Notes: a model not told the origin generated them from the sequence alone. Positions 17,580 to 26,913 are shown, counted from the first letter of the stretch. The stretch is 64,000 nt of DNA from Trichothermofontia sichuanensis B231 (GCF_026240635.1 NZ_CP110848.1:188501-252500), one strand, 5' to 3'. Made by a program: numbers and translations.

Positions 17580-17687
17580 TATAGCCATTACAATTTAGGC
17601 TGAAACAGCACCCTCACCCCCAACCCCTCTTCCAGAGCGGGAGAGGGGAGTGAAAAACTGTATCGTTCTTATTTGGATTAACCATAA
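17580..17687 (+). mobile_element. Family B repeat element (copy B2)
   Basis: It begins TATAGCCATTACAATTTAGG and ends GGATTAACCATAA, with the core CCCTCTTCC-AGAGC-GGGAGAGGG hairpin. Solitary copy, not inside an A element. Confidence 0.75.
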
Positions 17688-17766
17688 CCCTAAACCCTGG
17701 CTTGCAAGCTCTTTTTTGTCAGTCAAGCAGCCTCTCACACCCATAGCTTCCACTCTACGGTACTTT

Positions 17767-17791
17767 TTTATGATTGCGGTAAAGGCTGTAT
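17767..17791 (-). repeat. Family A terminal remnant
   Basis: The sequence TTTATGATTGCGGTAAAGGC followed by TGTAT is the reverse complement of the left end of family A. No matching second end lies within the preceding 200 bp, so it is a truncated relic. It sits about 120 bp upstream of gcvT and may overlap its promoter region. Confidence 0.65.
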
Positions 17792-17912
17792 GATTGAAGG
17801 AGGGGCTGTAGTAAGATTGTTCGCTATTTCCATTGCTAGCAAGGATCGTCTAGGAACGCGCTGAGATTGGTACGATTGAACAGTTGACCGTATTCTCCAT
17901 TGCCCTGCGATC

Positions 17913-19067
17913 GTGACAGACACCTCGTCCCACCCCCGCGCCCGGACTCCCCTATTCACTGCTATCCAGCACCTCAACGCCCGCATGACTGATTTCGCGG
18001 GGTGGGAGATGCCAATTCAGTTTCAGGGCATTACCCAGGAACACCGGGCGGTGCGTACTGCTGTGGGAATGTTTGATGTCTCCCACATGGGTAAATTTTG
18101 CCTGCGGGGGCCAGACGTCTTGACCCATCTGCAAAGCCTTGTCCCCTCTGACCTCAGCCGCTTGCAGCCAGGGCAGGGACAATATACAGTCTTACTGAAT
18201 GAACAGGCAGGGATTCTGGATGATTTGATTATTTACGATCAGGGGATGGTTGCGGGCGATCGCCAGTTTACCCTGATTGTCAATGCGGCAACGCGGGAGC
18301 GCGATCGGACCTGGATTACTACTCACCTGACTCAACCAGGCACCCAAGCCACGCAACTCCTTGATCTGACTGAAACCCATGTCCTACTGGCTGTCCAGGG
18401 TCCCCAAGCGCTCTCTACCCTTCAACCCTACGTTGTTGAAGACTTGGCCGCCATTCCTCGTTTTGGCCACTGCCAGGGAACCTTGCTGGGCGAACCGGCC
18501 TTTCTGGCTCGCACTGGATATACGGGTGAAGACGGCTTTGAGATTCTGGTGGAAGCAACGGTTGGCGTGGCCCTCTGGCAGACGCTCCTGACGGCGGGTG
18601 TCACCCCCTGTGGCCTTGGCGCACGGGATACCTTGCGCTTGGAAGCCGCAATGGCCCTCTACGGTCAAGATATCGATACCACGACAACACCGCTGGAAGC
18701 TGGGTTAGGTTGGCTTGTCCATTGGGATAAGCCAGTTGATTTTATCGGTCGATCGCGTCTCCAGGCCCAACGCCAGCAGGGTGTCACCCGTCGCTTGGTG
18801 GGCCTTGTCATGCAGGGCCGCAACATTGCCCGCCATGATTATCTGGTTTACCATCGGGATCAACTTGTGGGCAAAATCACGAGTGGCAGTTGGTCCCCCA
18901 CCCTGGAAAAGGCGATTGCCCTTGCCTATGTGCCCTCTACATTAGCTGGCATTGGCCAAGAACTGAGCGTGAGTATTCGGGGTAAACCCTGTCCTGCCAC
19001 GATCGTCAAGCGGCCTTTTTATCGATCTGCCTGCGGTCAGGTTCCGCGCACGACGCCGACGGTCTAG
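17913..19067 (+). CDS. gcvT: Aminomethyltransferase, glycine cleavage system T protein
   Basis: The 384-residue protein starts at GTG ([25 protein letters not shown]). It transfers the methylene group from the lipoyl arm of GcvH to tetrahydrofolate, which matters in photorespiratory glycine breakdown. Family motifs are [25 protein letters not shown], the folate-site [24 protein letters not shown], and the C-terminal [15 protein letters not shown]. gcvH and gcvP are not adjacent. No clear ribosome-binding site precedes the GTG, but no better start exists in frame. Confidence 0.95.
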   Translation: MTDTSSHPRARTPLFTAIQHLNARMTDFAGWEMPIQFQGITQEHRAVRTAVGMFDVSHMGKFCLRGPDVLTHLQSLVPSDLSRLQPGQGQYTVLLNEQAGILDDLIIYDQGMVAGDRQFTLIVNAATRERDRTWITTHLTQPGTQATQLLDLTETHVLLAVQGPQALSTLQPYVVEDLAAIPRFGHCQGTLLGEPAFLARTGYTGEDGFEILVEATVGVALWQTLLTAGVTPCGLGARDTLRLEAAMALYGQDIDTTTTPLEAGLGWLVHWDKPVDFIGRSRLQAQRQQGVTRRLVGLVMQGRNIARHDYLVYHRDQLVGKITSGSWSPTLEKAIALAYVPSTLAGIGQELSVSIRGKPCPATIVKRPFYRSACGQVPRTTPTV

Positions 19068-19078
19068 TTAGCAACTGT

Positions 19079-20140
19079 TCAGGTAGCGGTTTCTGGTTTG
19101 AGGGGGTGGGACTCGCGCCAGCGATCGCCCATTGCCTTGATAAAGCCCGCACAGGGGGCAGCAATCAGTGCCCCCAGCAGGCCCCCTAACTTAGCGCCAA
19201 TCAGCAAGGCCATTAAAATCCAGACGGGGTTAAGGCCGATCGCTTCCCCCAAAATGCGCGGAACCACGACATTTTCGTTCACCTGCAGGAGTCCTTCCCC
19301 AATTAAAAAGACTTTTAAGGCCAGCCAGATATCCTGCCATGCAATCAGAGAAACCACCACCAGCAGACTTAAAGTTCCCCCGAAGGGAATGAGGGTCATC
19401 AGGCCAATCCCTAACCCGAATAAAAGGCCAAAGGGCACCTGTAGCAGCACCATGACCAAGGTCATCACCGTACCCGCGATCAAAGCCACGATCATCTGGC
19501 CAATAAAATAGTTATGGAAGGTCTGGTTGAGGGACTGTTGCAGTTCAGTCCCTAGCTTTGGAGGTAGCCAGGAGAAAAGACCTTGCCACATCCGTTCTCC
19601 ATAAAGGGCTAGGTAAAAAGCAAGAACGATCGTCAAAATGATGTTTAATACACTCCCGATCGTGTCAAAGGCTAAACTCAGCAACTGCTTAGCAAAGCGC
19701 TGCACCTGCGTAGAAATACGATCGGCTAGTTGATTGGATAACCCACTGATATCAACAGGAACATTTTGATCAATTGCCCATGCTTGTAAACTCTGGAGCT
19801 GTTGTTTGCCAGCGATAAACCAACTGGGTAAGGAAATAACTAATTCATTTAACTGCTTAATGATGAGGGGAACCAAAATCACGATCAGTATCGTTGCAAT
19901 CAAGGTTGCGGCGAGGAATACTGCAAGAACCGCGATATTTCGCCTGCCCCACCAACCTTGTAAGAACTTGATTGGATAATCTAGGAGAAAGGCGAGTAGG
20001 GTGGCAATGATCAAAATATTGGGTAGAGGCTGAAAAAAGTTGAGAACCAGCAATAAAGCCCAGCCATTTAAAGCTATCAACGGGACAGCTAGACCAATGA
20101 TCGCCCAACGGGGTAGGTTAGTAGTTACTGACATCGGCAT
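19079..20140 (-). CDS. AI-2E family (PerM-like) membrane transporter
   Basis: The 353-residue protein has seven to eight predicted transmembrane helices. Two N-terminal helices (WAIIGLAVPLIALNGWALLLVLNF, ILIIATLLAFLLDYP) are followed by a hydrophilic region (residues about 105-160). The conserved C-terminal block reads GTVMTLVMVLLQVPFGLLFGLGIGLMTLIPFGGT ... ENVVVPRILGEAIGLNPVWILMALLIGAKLGGLLGALIAAPCAG. That block defines the AI-2E family. Members include AI-2 exporters and sodium/proton antiporters, so the substrate is uncertain. Either of two Mets (residues 1 and 3) may be the start. Convergent with gcvT, with 11 bp between the stops. Confidence 0.9.
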   Translation of the reverse strand: MPMSVTTNLPRWAIIGLAVPLIALNGWALLLVLNFFQPLPNILIIATLLAFLLDYPIKFLQGWWGRRNIAVLAVFLAATLIATILIVILVPLIIKQLNELVISLPSWFIAGKQQLQSLQAWAIDQNVPVDISGLSNQLADRISTQVQRFAKQLLSLAFDTIGSVLNIILTIVLAFYLALYGERMWQGLFSWLPPKLGTELQQSLNQTFHNYFIGQMIVALIAGTVMTLVMVLLQVPFGLLFGLGIGLMTLIPFGGTLSLLVVVSLIAWQDIWLALKVFLIGEGLLQVNENVVVPRILGEAIGLNPVWILMALLIGAKLGGLLGALIAAPCAGFIKAMGDRWRESHPLKPETAT

Positions 20141-20232
20141 TGCAAGTGTCGATAAGAGTCTGAAAAGTCTGAAAATAATCCAACGAATAATCTGAGGAGG
20201 TCCAGATTGCTGTCATACTTCCTAGATGCTTG

Positions 20233-21027
20233 CTAGCTCGATCGCTTCAGGGCTGCGATCGGGTTAAGCCAGTGGGATATCACCTGCTTCATTTGATTAA
20301 AATCTCGATGGATTTCCTGGTTTAGCCATTGCCCTAGGGCGTCCAGAGGTGAATAGGCTTTCCCAACCTTCCAGGTGAGATTTTGGCCAAGGGGAGTGAG
20401 GTGATTTCCGGGTAAGACTTGCATCGTCACCATCTGGGGAAAGCGGGCCAGCAAGACCGAGGCTAAGGTGTCTGTTTGATCAATATCATCGTTACGAAAA
20501 CGAATGAGCAGATTGCGGCGAATACCATACTGTTGAGCAACGATTTGGGTCATTGCGGCTGGTGAGGGCGTAAATTCAACCTCCTTAAGCAAGGTCGGCT
20601 CGATCAAGCCAGAAAGCTGGTCCATCAAGGGGATTGAGCGTCGCACCGGATAGTTATTATAGGAAATAAAGATGTTCCCTGCCCGCTCCACGGCATGATG
20701 ACTGCTGAGCAAAAGGTGTAACTTGCAACCCATACTATGCCCAATCCCATAAATGGGCAGATAGTAGGGAAGATTTCCCCGATCACGGAGGCGCTCCAAA
20801 GCACGCTCAAAACTGAGTAAAACCGCATCGGCGATCGCCGCGTGGTCTAAGGTATTCACAAACGGCGTGGCAATGACCACATAGCGTTGGTGGTAAAGTG
20901 CCTCCAAAAATAACCGATAGGTCACGTGGGGAATGGCTGCCACAAAGGCTCCCCCCAGAAAGTGAATAATCCCGATGGGATGCTTCGGTGCGAGCACCCA
21001 GTTGCCCCGGATCTCCTGCCAGTCCAT
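20233..21027 (-). CDS. DUF1350 family protein (alpha/beta-hydrolase-like)
   Basis: The 264-residue protein belongs to the DUF1350 family of cyanobacteria and plastids. The N-terminal WQEIRGNWVLAPKHPIGIIHFLGGAFVAAIPHVTYRLFLEAL is diagnostic. The nucleophile-elbow-like motif GIGHSMGCKLHLLL suggests an alpha/beta-hydrolase fold with Ser at the G-x-S-x-G position. No signal peptide is present. Enzymatic activity and substrate are unknown. A GAGAGGAG ribosome-binding sequence precedes the ATG. Confidence 0.88.
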   Translation of the reverse strand: MDWQEIRGNWVLAPKHPIGIIHFLGGAFVAAIPHVTYRLFLEALYHQRYVVIATPFVNTLDHAAIADAVLLSFERALERLRDRGNLPYYLPIYGIGHSMGCKLHLLLSSHHAVERAGNIFISYNNYPVRRSIPLMDQLSGLIEPTLLKEVEFTPSPAAMTQIVAQQYGIRRNLLIRFRNDDIDQTDTLASVLLARFPQMVTMQVLPGNHLTPLGQNLTWKVGKAYSPLDALGQWLNQEIHRDFNQMKQVISHWLNPIAALKRSS

Positions 21028-21260
21028 ACATCTCCTCTCAAGTTTGCTAGCCTCCTAGCGATTCCCCTATTATGACGTGATTCACCTCAGCCCCAAGCCC
21101 TACCCCTGGTTGCCAGCGATCGAGCCTACGACTCCAACTCATGTTGGGTTGACTTGACGTGGCCCCCTTTCTACTCTGAAGTGACAATAGATGCAGCAAG
21201 ATCCACAGACAGAAGCTTAATTTAAGCCAGTGGTGGAGGAAGTAGCGGAGGGTATCGGGT

Positions 21261-22259
21261 ATGCCGTTCAAAACCTGGGTAGTTAGATTCATTGCAATCC
21301 TATTCTTTTTCTCATCCTTGACAATCACTATCCTGATTGGCAAGGCCCACCAATCTGCCCCAGTCGCCACCAAGGATGCCGTCGTGGTTGCCCAAGCCGC
21401 CCTGACGGGGGGAAAAATTGTTGCCGAGACGTTTGAATTTGGTTCCCTCAGCCCTGCGCCCACAATGTCACCCTCCGGGACCCCACCCCAAATCCAACCC
21501 CTACCTGCCAATACTTCCCCCTTCAGCCGCCATGCCAAGCTCCTGCGCCCAACGCCAACCCAGCCCGTGAACCGACCCAATCACGACTCGGCCAACCAAC
21601 CCACTCAACCCCCACCCGCAACAGCAACCCATGCGCTTGCTGCCTATGCCCCCAAGCAGGCCGTTGCCCTCGCCCATCCCACCAATTATGGTGAGCGGAT
21701 GCGAGTCGATGTCTATGGTAAACCCGTCCATAACGCCCTGTTAGTCGTTCTCCACGAAACCGTCGGTTCAGCCGCCAGTGCCGTGAGTTTTTTCCAAACG
21801 CCCCACTACAAAGATGCAGAGCAGGCCAGTTACCACACCCTGATTGATCGGGAGGGCACCATTGTGTACATCGTACCGCCAGAAAAACGCGCCTATGGGG
21901 CCGGCAATTCCGTCTTTGAAGGTCCTAACGGCCCCGAAGCCGTGATCACCAAAATTGGCTTACCTGCTTCTGTCAATAACTTCGCCTACCACATTGCCCT
22001 GGAAACCCCCCCAGACGGCTTCCATAATGGAGCCAGCCACAGCGGTTATACCGACGCCCAATACCAATCCCTAGCCTGGTTAGTGGCCCAAACCGGTGTC
22101 CCCCTTGATCGCATCACCACCCACGCCGCCGTCGATCGCTCCGGGGAACGCCAAGACCCCCGCAGCTTCGATCGCGATCGCTTCCTCACCCAATGGCAGT
22201 TCTATACCCGCCAACTGGCGAGTGCAATGTCTCCTAATTCGGGGTCCAACGGGATCTGA
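21261..22259 (+). CDS. N-acetylmuramoyl-L-alanine amidase (amidase_2 type), exported
   Basis: The 332-residue protein begins with an export signal or anchor (MPFKTWVVRFIAILFFFSSLTITILIG). A Pro/Thr-rich linker (about 65-135) follows, then a type-2 amidase domain (about 145-320). Zinc-ligand positions are the His in LLVVLHETVGS, the His in ITTHAAVDRSGERQDPRSFD and the Asp or His nearby. ASYHTLIDREGTIVYIVPPEKRAYGAG and AYHIALETPP are family-typical. It would cleave the amide between N-acetylmuramic acid and L-alanine in the periplasm. A GGAGGG ribosome-binding site precedes the ATG. The apc operon starts about 240 bp downstream. Confidence 0.9.
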   Translation: MPFKTWVVRFIAILFFFSSLTITILIGKAHQSAPVATKDAVVVAQAALTGGKIVAETFEFGSLSPAPTMSPSGTPPQIQPLPANTSPFSRHAKLLRPTPTQPVNRPNHDSANQPTQPPPATATHALAAYAPKQAVALAHPTNYGERMRVDVYGKPVHNALLVVLHETVGSAASAVSFFQTPHYKDAEQASYHTLIDREGTIVYIVPPEKRAYGAGNSVFEGPNGPEAVITKIGLPASVNNFAYHIALETPPDGFHNGASHSGYTDAQYQSLAWLVAQTGVPLDRITTHAAVDRSGERQDPRSFDRDRFLTQWQFYTRQLASAMSPNSGSNGI

Positions 22260-22497
22260 AACTGAGAAACAATGTTAAAAACTATTAAGGAAAACCAAAG
22301 ACTGTCAACTAAATGCTTCAAAATAATTGCGGACGCTAGCAGCTTGACGCAAGCATTTTGGCCTAGCTTCCAGTTTGCGGACACGGCGATCTCCTCCAGG
22401 TATAGCAGCGGTCTTAGCCCCTAAGCTGGTACGGAGAGCGCTCAGTCTGTAACCTTCCTTTACCTGGCTATCTGGCTTTCTAAAGAGGAATCCATAA

Positions 22498-22983
22498 ATG
22501 AGTATTGTCACAAAAGCAATTGTGAATGCGGATGCTGAAGCCCGTTACCTCAGCCCTGGCGAATTGGACCGGATTAAGGCATTTGTCGCGGGGGGTGAGC
22601 GCCGTCTTCGCATTGCCCAAACCCTGTCTGAATCGCGTGAGCGCATCGTCAAGCAAGCTGGAGATCAACTCTTCCAGAAGCGCCCCGATGTGGTTTCCCC
22701 TGGTGGTAATGCCTACGGCGAAGAAATGACCGCTACCTGCCTGCGTGACCTAGACTACTACCTGCGGCTGGTCACCTACGGCATTGTTGCCGGTGATGTC
22801 ACCCCGATTGAGGAAATCGGTGTGGTAGGTGTGCGCGAAATGTACAAGTCCCTAGGCACCCCGATTGAAGCCGTGGCTGAAGGTGTGCGGGCTGCCAAGG
22901 GCGTTGCCACGTCCCTGTTGTCGGCTGAAGATGCGCAGGAAGCGGCTGCCTACTTTGACTATGTGATTGGCGCATTGCAGTAG
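22498..22983 (+). CDS. apcA: Allophycocyanin alpha subunit
   Basis: This 161-residue phycobiliprotein of the phycobilisome core binds one phycocyanobilin at the Cys in [15 protein letters not shown] (about residue 81). The start [23 protein letters not shown] and the end [14 protein letters not shown] are canonical. It pairs with ApcB into (alpha-beta)3 trimers. An AGAGGAA ribosome-binding sequence lies just upstream. apcE, which precedes apcA in many cyanobacteria, is not here; an amidase gene is. The roughly 240 bp before the gene should carry the operon promoter. Confidence 0.98.
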   Translation: MSIVTKAIVNADAEARYLSPGELDRIKAFVAGGERRLRIAQTLSESRERIVKQAGDQLFQKRPDVVSPGGNAYGEEMTATCLRDLDYYLRLVTYGIVAGDVTPIEEIGVVGVREMYKSLGTPIEAVAEGVRAAKGVATSLLSAEDAQEAAAYFDYVIGALQ

Positions 22984-23064
22984 ACGCTGCTGGATGCGAA
23001 CCCAATTGCGATTGATAACCTAAACCCACACTGAGACTGGTAACAATCATAAGGATTTAATTCT

Positions 23065-23550
23065 ATGCAAGACGCAATTACCGCTGTCATCAACTCCGCT
23101 GACGTTCAGGGCAAGTACCTGGATGCTGCTGCTCTTGATAAGCTGAAGGCTTACTTCCAAACGGGTGAACTGCGGGTTCGGGCTGCGACCACCATCAGCG
23201 CTAATGCAGCGACGATCGTGAAGGAAGCAGTGGCCAAGTCCCTGCTGTACTCCGATGTCACCCGTCCCGGTGGCAACATGTACACCACTCGTCGTTATGC
23301 TGCTTGTATTCGCGACCTCGACTACTATCTCCGCTATGCCACCTATGCTATGCTGGCGGGCGACCCCTCTATTCTCGATGAGCGGGTACTGAATGGTCTC
23401 AAGGAAACCTACAACTCCTTGGGGGTTCCCATTTCCTCGACGATCCAAGCGATTCAGGCAATCAAGGAAGTGACTGCCAGCTTGGTGGGTCCCGATGCGG
23501 GTAAAGAAATGGGTGTATACCTCGACTACATCTGCTCGGGCCTGAGCTAG
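23065..23550 (+). CDS. apcB: Allophycocyanin beta subunit
   Basis: The 161-residue partner of ApcA has its chromophore Cys in [22 protein letters not shown]. The conserved methyl-accepting Asn is the N of [10 protein letters not shown] (about residue 71). It begins [20 protein letters not shown], as in other species. It lies 81 bp after apcA, with AAGGAT as ribosome-binding sequence, so it is in the same operon. After the stop comes a small hairpin (AGCCC-TGATT-GGGCT, near 23560) that could modulate read-through to apcC. Confidence 0.98.
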   Translation: MQDAITAVINSADVQGKYLDAAALDKLKAYFQTGELRVRAATTISANAATIVKEAVAKSLLYSDVTRPGGNMYTTRRYAACIRDLDYYLRYATYAMLAGDPSILDERVLNGLKETYNSLGVPISSTIQAIQAIKEVTASLVGPDAGKEMGVYLDYICSGLS

Positions 23551-23833
23551 GCTCTGAGTAGCCCTGATTGGGCTGATGACCTGGGGGGCGGGGAGTGAGT
23601 GCTAGCCTGCTAAAGGCTGGTCTGTAGGATCGGTTTTGGCAGTTTAGGATTGACTCTCAACTCCCAGGTTTTGCACGATTAGCGATTAAGATTGCGCGAT
23701 CGCCGACTATTCCCATAGCAAATTGCTATCAATTCTCACGACGGAGCGCGGAGTTACCCCTTCATTCTCCAAGTTTCGAGTGGATGATTTTATTAGCCCA
23801 TCTTATTTGCCCATCGATAGGAGCTATCTCGCC

Positions 23834-24037
23834 ATGCGCATGTTCAAAATCACGGCTTGTGTCCCCAGCCAAACCCGTATCCGGACCCAACGGGAGCTTC
23901 AGAATACCTATTTTACCAAGTTGGTCCCCTTCGATAATTGGTTCAGTGAGCAACAGCGAATCATGAAGATGGGTGGCCGTATTAAAAAGGTTGAGCTAGC
24001 TACTGGTAAGCCGGGTACTAATACAGGATTGTTGTAG
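23834..24037 (+). CDS. apcC: Allophycocyanin core linker LC (7.8 kDa)
   Basis: I use the ATG at 23834 because the product MRMFKITACVPSQTRIRTQR...GTNTGLL then has the standard 67 residues of ApcC, and TAGGAG lies 10 bases upstream. The open frame back to 23723 is not coding-like. The protein is a CpcD-type linker that caps the allophycocyanin discs in the phycobilisome core. The 283-bp spacer after apcB is long, so apcC may be made from a processed or attenuated transcript or have its own promoter. Confidence 0.97.
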   Translation: MRMFKITACVPSQTRIRTQRELQNTYFTKLVPFDNWFSEQQRIMKMGGRIKKVELATGKPGTNTGLL

Positions 24038-24187
24038 GGTTTGGGACAGAGTCGAGAATGCCCGCAGTGAGTGGGGCATCCCGAATCTGGATGATCATCT
24101 TGGGAAGCAGAGTAGATTTACAGGGTAGATTTACACTGCTTCTTGTTTAGTCTTTTTGGCAGTCTTTTGGGCAGTCTTTTTTTTGCA

Positions 24188-24315
24188 TGTTTTGCGGCTC
24201 TTCTAAGATTTGGGTGTAAACAGTATAAGCGACTACTAATAAACGCTCTTAAATGTTGAGTTTATGGTAGGAGCGCGTAGCGCCCCCACCATAAACCCAG
24301 AAGAACCGTTTTGCA
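24188..24315 (-). mobile_element. Family C MITE-like element (copy C3)
   Basis: The element is 24196-24307, again exactly 112 bp but inverted relative to C1 and C2. It begins GGCTCTTCTAAG and ends CCCAGAAGAACC. The flanks share GTTTTGC (24189-24195 and 24308-24314), a partly decayed target duplication. Its inner hairpin has several mismatches, so it is older than C1 and C2. It lies downstream of apcC, where the hairpin could protect or terminate the apc mRNA. Confidence 0.85.
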
Positions 24316-24363
24316 GGGGGTCTCCTGGAAGGGAGCCGGTGGTTGCTAGTGGCTTGTTCTACG

Positions 24364-24924
24364 TCATTGCGACTCAGTGTCAAGGGTTTGCAGTTGAGAT
24401 TCAAGCATGGCTAACAGTTCACTGAGGGCAGTGTGAACTGATTCGTGGGTATATTCATCGTCGGGGTGGGCCGGTTGGCCCGGTTTTTGGAAAAAAGGCC
24501 GTTCATCATAAAGCTGGCCCCAATGCATATCCACCTGTCGGACAAATTCATGCAGTAGGGAAGGCTGCTGGACAATCGTTGTGAGCAGTTTACGTAGGGC
24601 AAGGAGGGGCGTATCCAGGTTTTGGCTCAGGTGCGACTCGGTTCTAATCCAGGTCCGCAGGGTAGCCTTCATCGCACCGGAAGAGTCGGGCAGGTGGCGA
24701 TCGATAAACAGGCGAATCTCTGCTTCGGCTTGGAGGGGGCGAGGGATCGGGGATGCTCCTTTGAGGAAGCTGCCTCCTTCCTGGGCAATCACATCGACGA
24801 TCGCAAACGCGCGACCAGTCCGAATTTCCCGCTCTAGGTCTGACCACGACGGCTCGTTAGCACTGGCATTCGATGAGGGGCTTCCCGATGGACTGCTGTC
24901 TGACGAAGATACATCCGGTGACAT
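24364..24924 (-). CDS. Hypothetical protein (186 aa)
   Basis: I do not recognise this protein. The first 25 residues are a Ser/Pro-rich, probably disordered tail (MSPDVSSSDSSPSGSPSSNA). The rest looks soluble and helical, with EREIRTGRAFAIVDVIAQEGGSFLKGASPIPRPLQ and a long helix-rich C-terminus. There is no signal peptide or membrane span. It is 51 bp upstream of no same-strand partner but follows the DUF3181 gene on the same strand, so a three-gene unit (25562 down to 24364) is possible. Confidence 0.75.
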   Translation of the reverse strand: MSPDVSSSDSSPSGSPSSNASANEPSWSDLEREIRTGRAFAIVDVIAQEGGSFLKGASPIPRPLQAEAEIRLFIDRHLPDSSGAMKATLRTWIRTESHLSQNLDTPLLALRKLLTTIVQQPSLLHEFVRQVDMHWGQLYDERPFFQKPGQPAHPDDEYTHESVHTALSELLAMLESQLQTLDTESQ

Positions 24925-24975
24925 GGGACAGGGGCTTCCCTACTGAGAGACAATACCGATTAGAGACGACGCAGC

Positions 24976-25284
24976 TTAGAGACGACGGATAAAGTCTTCT
25001 AATAAATCTACCAGGGTTACTTGGCACTGCATGGGTAGTAGATCAATGAGAGGGATCTCGCGGCGACCCCCACCCAGTTTAATCGGAATCGATTGTAAGA
25101 TTTCCTGGATGCGATCGGGATCTACCTTGCCCTCAACCACCATTGGGTAAAGGCGTTCGGCGAGGAGGGTGTGGAGGTGGGCATTGGCAAGATACAAATG
25201 CCACTTGGCAATATCCATATAGATGTTATCGCCAATTTCTGCGGCTAGGGTTTCAACAACTTCGGTGGGGTTGGACGTTGCCAT
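24976..25284 (-). CDS. DUF3181 family protein
   Basis: The 102-residue protein belongs to a small cyanobacterial family of unknown function (DUF3181). The characteristic sequence is EIGDNIYMDIAKWHLYLANAHLHTLLAERLYPMV, followed by the conserved IPIKLGGGRREIPLIDLLPMQCQ. It is soluble and helical. It is 11 bp downstream of the next gene on the same strand, so these two are probably one transcript. Confidence 0.87.
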   Translation of the reverse strand: MATSNPTEVVETLAAEIGDNIYMDIAKWHLYLANAHLHTLLAERLYPMVVEGKVDPDRIQEILQSIPIKLGGGRREIPLIDLLPMQCQVTLVDLLEDFIRRL

Positions 25285-25295
25285 TCGTTTTTCCT

Positions 25296-25562
25296 CTAGG
25301 GGCGTTCTTCCTCAGGGTGAGTGGTCGGGGAATAGTCGGCGATCGCAAAAATATAGATGGCATGACTGAGCAGAGCCACCAGCCAGATTCCCGTTACCTG
25401 TATCGCCCACACATCAGCCCTTTGATACAAGGTTTCGACAAACCAGAGGGCTGAGTTACTGGCGGCAAAGACGGCAACATGTAGGGCAAAGTTCATGCGA
25501 TCGTCAAGGCGGCGGTAAGCAGGGTCACGGCGATCGGGTTTACGGGGCCAACGGGGCGGCAT
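25296..25562 (-). CDS. Small two-helix membrane protein (88 aa)
   Basis: The N-terminus is strongly basic (MPPRWPRKPDRRDPAYRRLDDRM). Two hydrophobic helices follow: MNFALHVAVFAASNSALWFVE and WAIQVTGIWLVALLSHAIYIFAIA. The tail is acidic (TTHPEEERP). This is the 2TM-type architecture found in many small cyanobacterial membrane proteins, of unknown role. Gene order and an 11-bp gap link it to the DUF3181 gene. Confidence 0.82.
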   Translation of the reverse strand: MPPRWPRKPDRRDPAYRRLDDRMNFALHVAVFAASNSALWFVETLYQRADVWAIQVTGIWLVALLSHAIYIFAIADYSPTTHPEEERP

Positions 25563-25764
25563 AGGAACACTCGCAATAACAGGTTAGCAGTAACAGGTTA
25601 GTCGTTCGTTGGGTAAGACGGGACTATGCCCAGTGTACGGGATTTGTGAAGAACTGACAGAGCTATAACGCAGCCCTCAGCAGGGTAATAGACGCCTAGT
25701 TTCAAACTGCACCCCGGTAATTTTGCCAATGGGAAGGGAGCGCCGCCTCTGTCCCAGGTAAAGA

Positions 25765-26316
25765 TCAGGCTGGTACTGCGATCGTCTCTGGCAGGTACCC
25801 CAAGGTTTGTAGGGTGGTGATCACCTTTGCCAGACTTTCGGTCAAGGTTTCCTGATCCGTTCGACACTCCACTTCTGGGTGTAGGGGAGCTTCATAGGGA
25901 TCATCAATGCCCGTAAATGCCTTGATCTCCCCCGCCCTTGCCTTTTGGTAAAGACCTTTGACATCCCGTTGTTCACAGACTGGCAACGGGGCATTGACAT
26001 AAACTTCCACAAAGTTGCCAATCCGCTGGCGTACCTCGTCTCGAATATCGCGATAGGGAGAAATTGCCGACACTAACACAATCACCCCATGCCGAGTTAA
26101 CAGATGAGCAACAAAACCAATCCGGCGGATATTTTCATCCCGATCCGCCTTGCTAAACCCTAGCCCTTTCGTGAGGTTTTGGCGCACAATATCGCCATCA
26201 AGAATCTCAAAGGGGATCCCCTGCTCTTGCAGCCAATCGGCTAGGGCATGACTAATCGTTGTTTTACCAGCCCCACTCAAACCCGTGAACCAAACGGTCA
26301 CACCTTTGTGTCCCAT
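25765..26316 (-). CDS. cysC: Adenylylsulfate (APS) kinase
   Basis: I start it at the ATG at 26316 (MGHKGVTVWFTGLSGAGKTT), which has a GGAG about 12 bases upstream and agrees with cyanobacterial CysC; the frame is open to 26370. The 183-residue enzyme phosphorylates APS to PAPS in sulfate assimilation. The P-loop is GLSGAGKTTIS. The APS-site motifs are LDGDIVRQNLTKGLGFSKADRDENIRRIGFV and the lid region VKGLYQKARAGEIKAFTGIDDPYE. It lies apart from other cys genes. Confidence 0.95.
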   Translation of the reverse strand: MGHKGVTVWFTGLSGAGKTTISHALADWLQEQGIPFEILDGDIVRQNLTKGLGFSKADRDENIRRIGFVAHLLTRHGVIVLVSAISPYRDIRDEVRQRIGNFVEVYVNAPLPVCEQRDVKGLYQKARAGEIKAFTGIDDPYEAPLHPEVECRTDQETLTESLAKVITTLQTLGYLPETIAVPA

Positions 26317-26461
26317 GCTCACTATTTCTCCATTTGCCATTTGCCAGTATGTTGCCAATGTATTTATCAACGACTGCCCAATCGCTGCAATTGTATGTCC
26401 TAGCCGTTAACTTTTCATTGCACGACTTCCTTAAACCTATCATAAAAGTCGTCATAAATGT

Positions 26462-26752
26462 TACAGCCTTTACCGCAATCATAAAGTACAGTTTTACAGA
26501 GGTAGGATGGGGGCAGTCCACTGGTGCGGCCCTCACCCAAGTGGAGAGAAGGGGTTGGGGAATGAGGGCAACCAGTAGGATCCAGATCCAAACCTTAACT
26601 GTGTACTGATTGGCTCTCCTGAGTTTATGGTGGGGGCGCGTAGCGTCCCCACCATAAACTCAACGTTTCCGATCGTTTATTTGTAGTTGCTGATACTGTT
26701 TACCCCAAAATCCCAGAAGAGCCTACTGATTTAAATTAGCTAGAGGCTATAT
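26462..26752 (+). mobile_element. Family A element (copy A2) split by insertion of C2
   Basis: The left end is TACAGCCTTTACC followed by GCAATCATAAAGTACAGTTTTAC. The interior runs to CCAAACCTTAACTGTGTACTGATT (ends 26611). After C2, the right end resumes at 26724 as TACTGATT-TAAATTAGCTAGAGGCTATAT, which lines up with the intact right end of A3. Without C2 and one duplicated 8-mer, A2 would be a continuous A element. This orders the insertions: A2 first, C2 later. Confidence 0.85.
26604..26731 (+). mobile_element. Family C MITE-like element (copy C2) with 8-bp target duplication
   Basis: The element is 26612-26723, 112 bp. It is flanked by the perfect duplication TACTGATT (26604-26611 and 26724-26731). 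Ends are GGCTCTCCTGAG and CCCAGAAGAGCC. It differs from C1 at a single position (a T for a C in the inner hairpin loop-side arm), so it has moved recently. Orientation is as C1. Confidence 0.92.
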
Positions 26753-26778
26753 TCAGTTTTGGAACTGGATTAGGAAGC

Positions 26779-26883
26779 ATGGTCAATCCAAATAAGAACG
26801 ATACAGTTTTTCACTTCCCTCTCCCGCTCTGGGAGAGGAGCTGGGGGTGAGGGGGCTGTTTCAGCCTAAATTGCAATAACTAT
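26779..26883 (-). mobile_element. Family B repeat element (copy B3)
   Basis: Inverted copy: begins ATGGTCAATCCAAATAAGAAC and ends AATTGCAATAACTAT. The core GAGAGG hairpin is present. It is close to the right end of A2 but not inside it. Confidence 0.75.
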
Positions 26884-26913
26884 CTCTAGCTTTATATAGC
26901 ACGCAGATCTTTC

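Noticed and set aside
21501-21731. Frame on the minus strand inside the amidase gene
   Set aside because: Shadow of the amidase Pro-rich linker; low complexity and no family.
22260-22497. NtcA site GTAACCTTCCTTTAC upstream of apcA
   Set aside because: The spacing between GTA and TAC is nine bases instead of eight, and no -10 box at the expected distance is clear.
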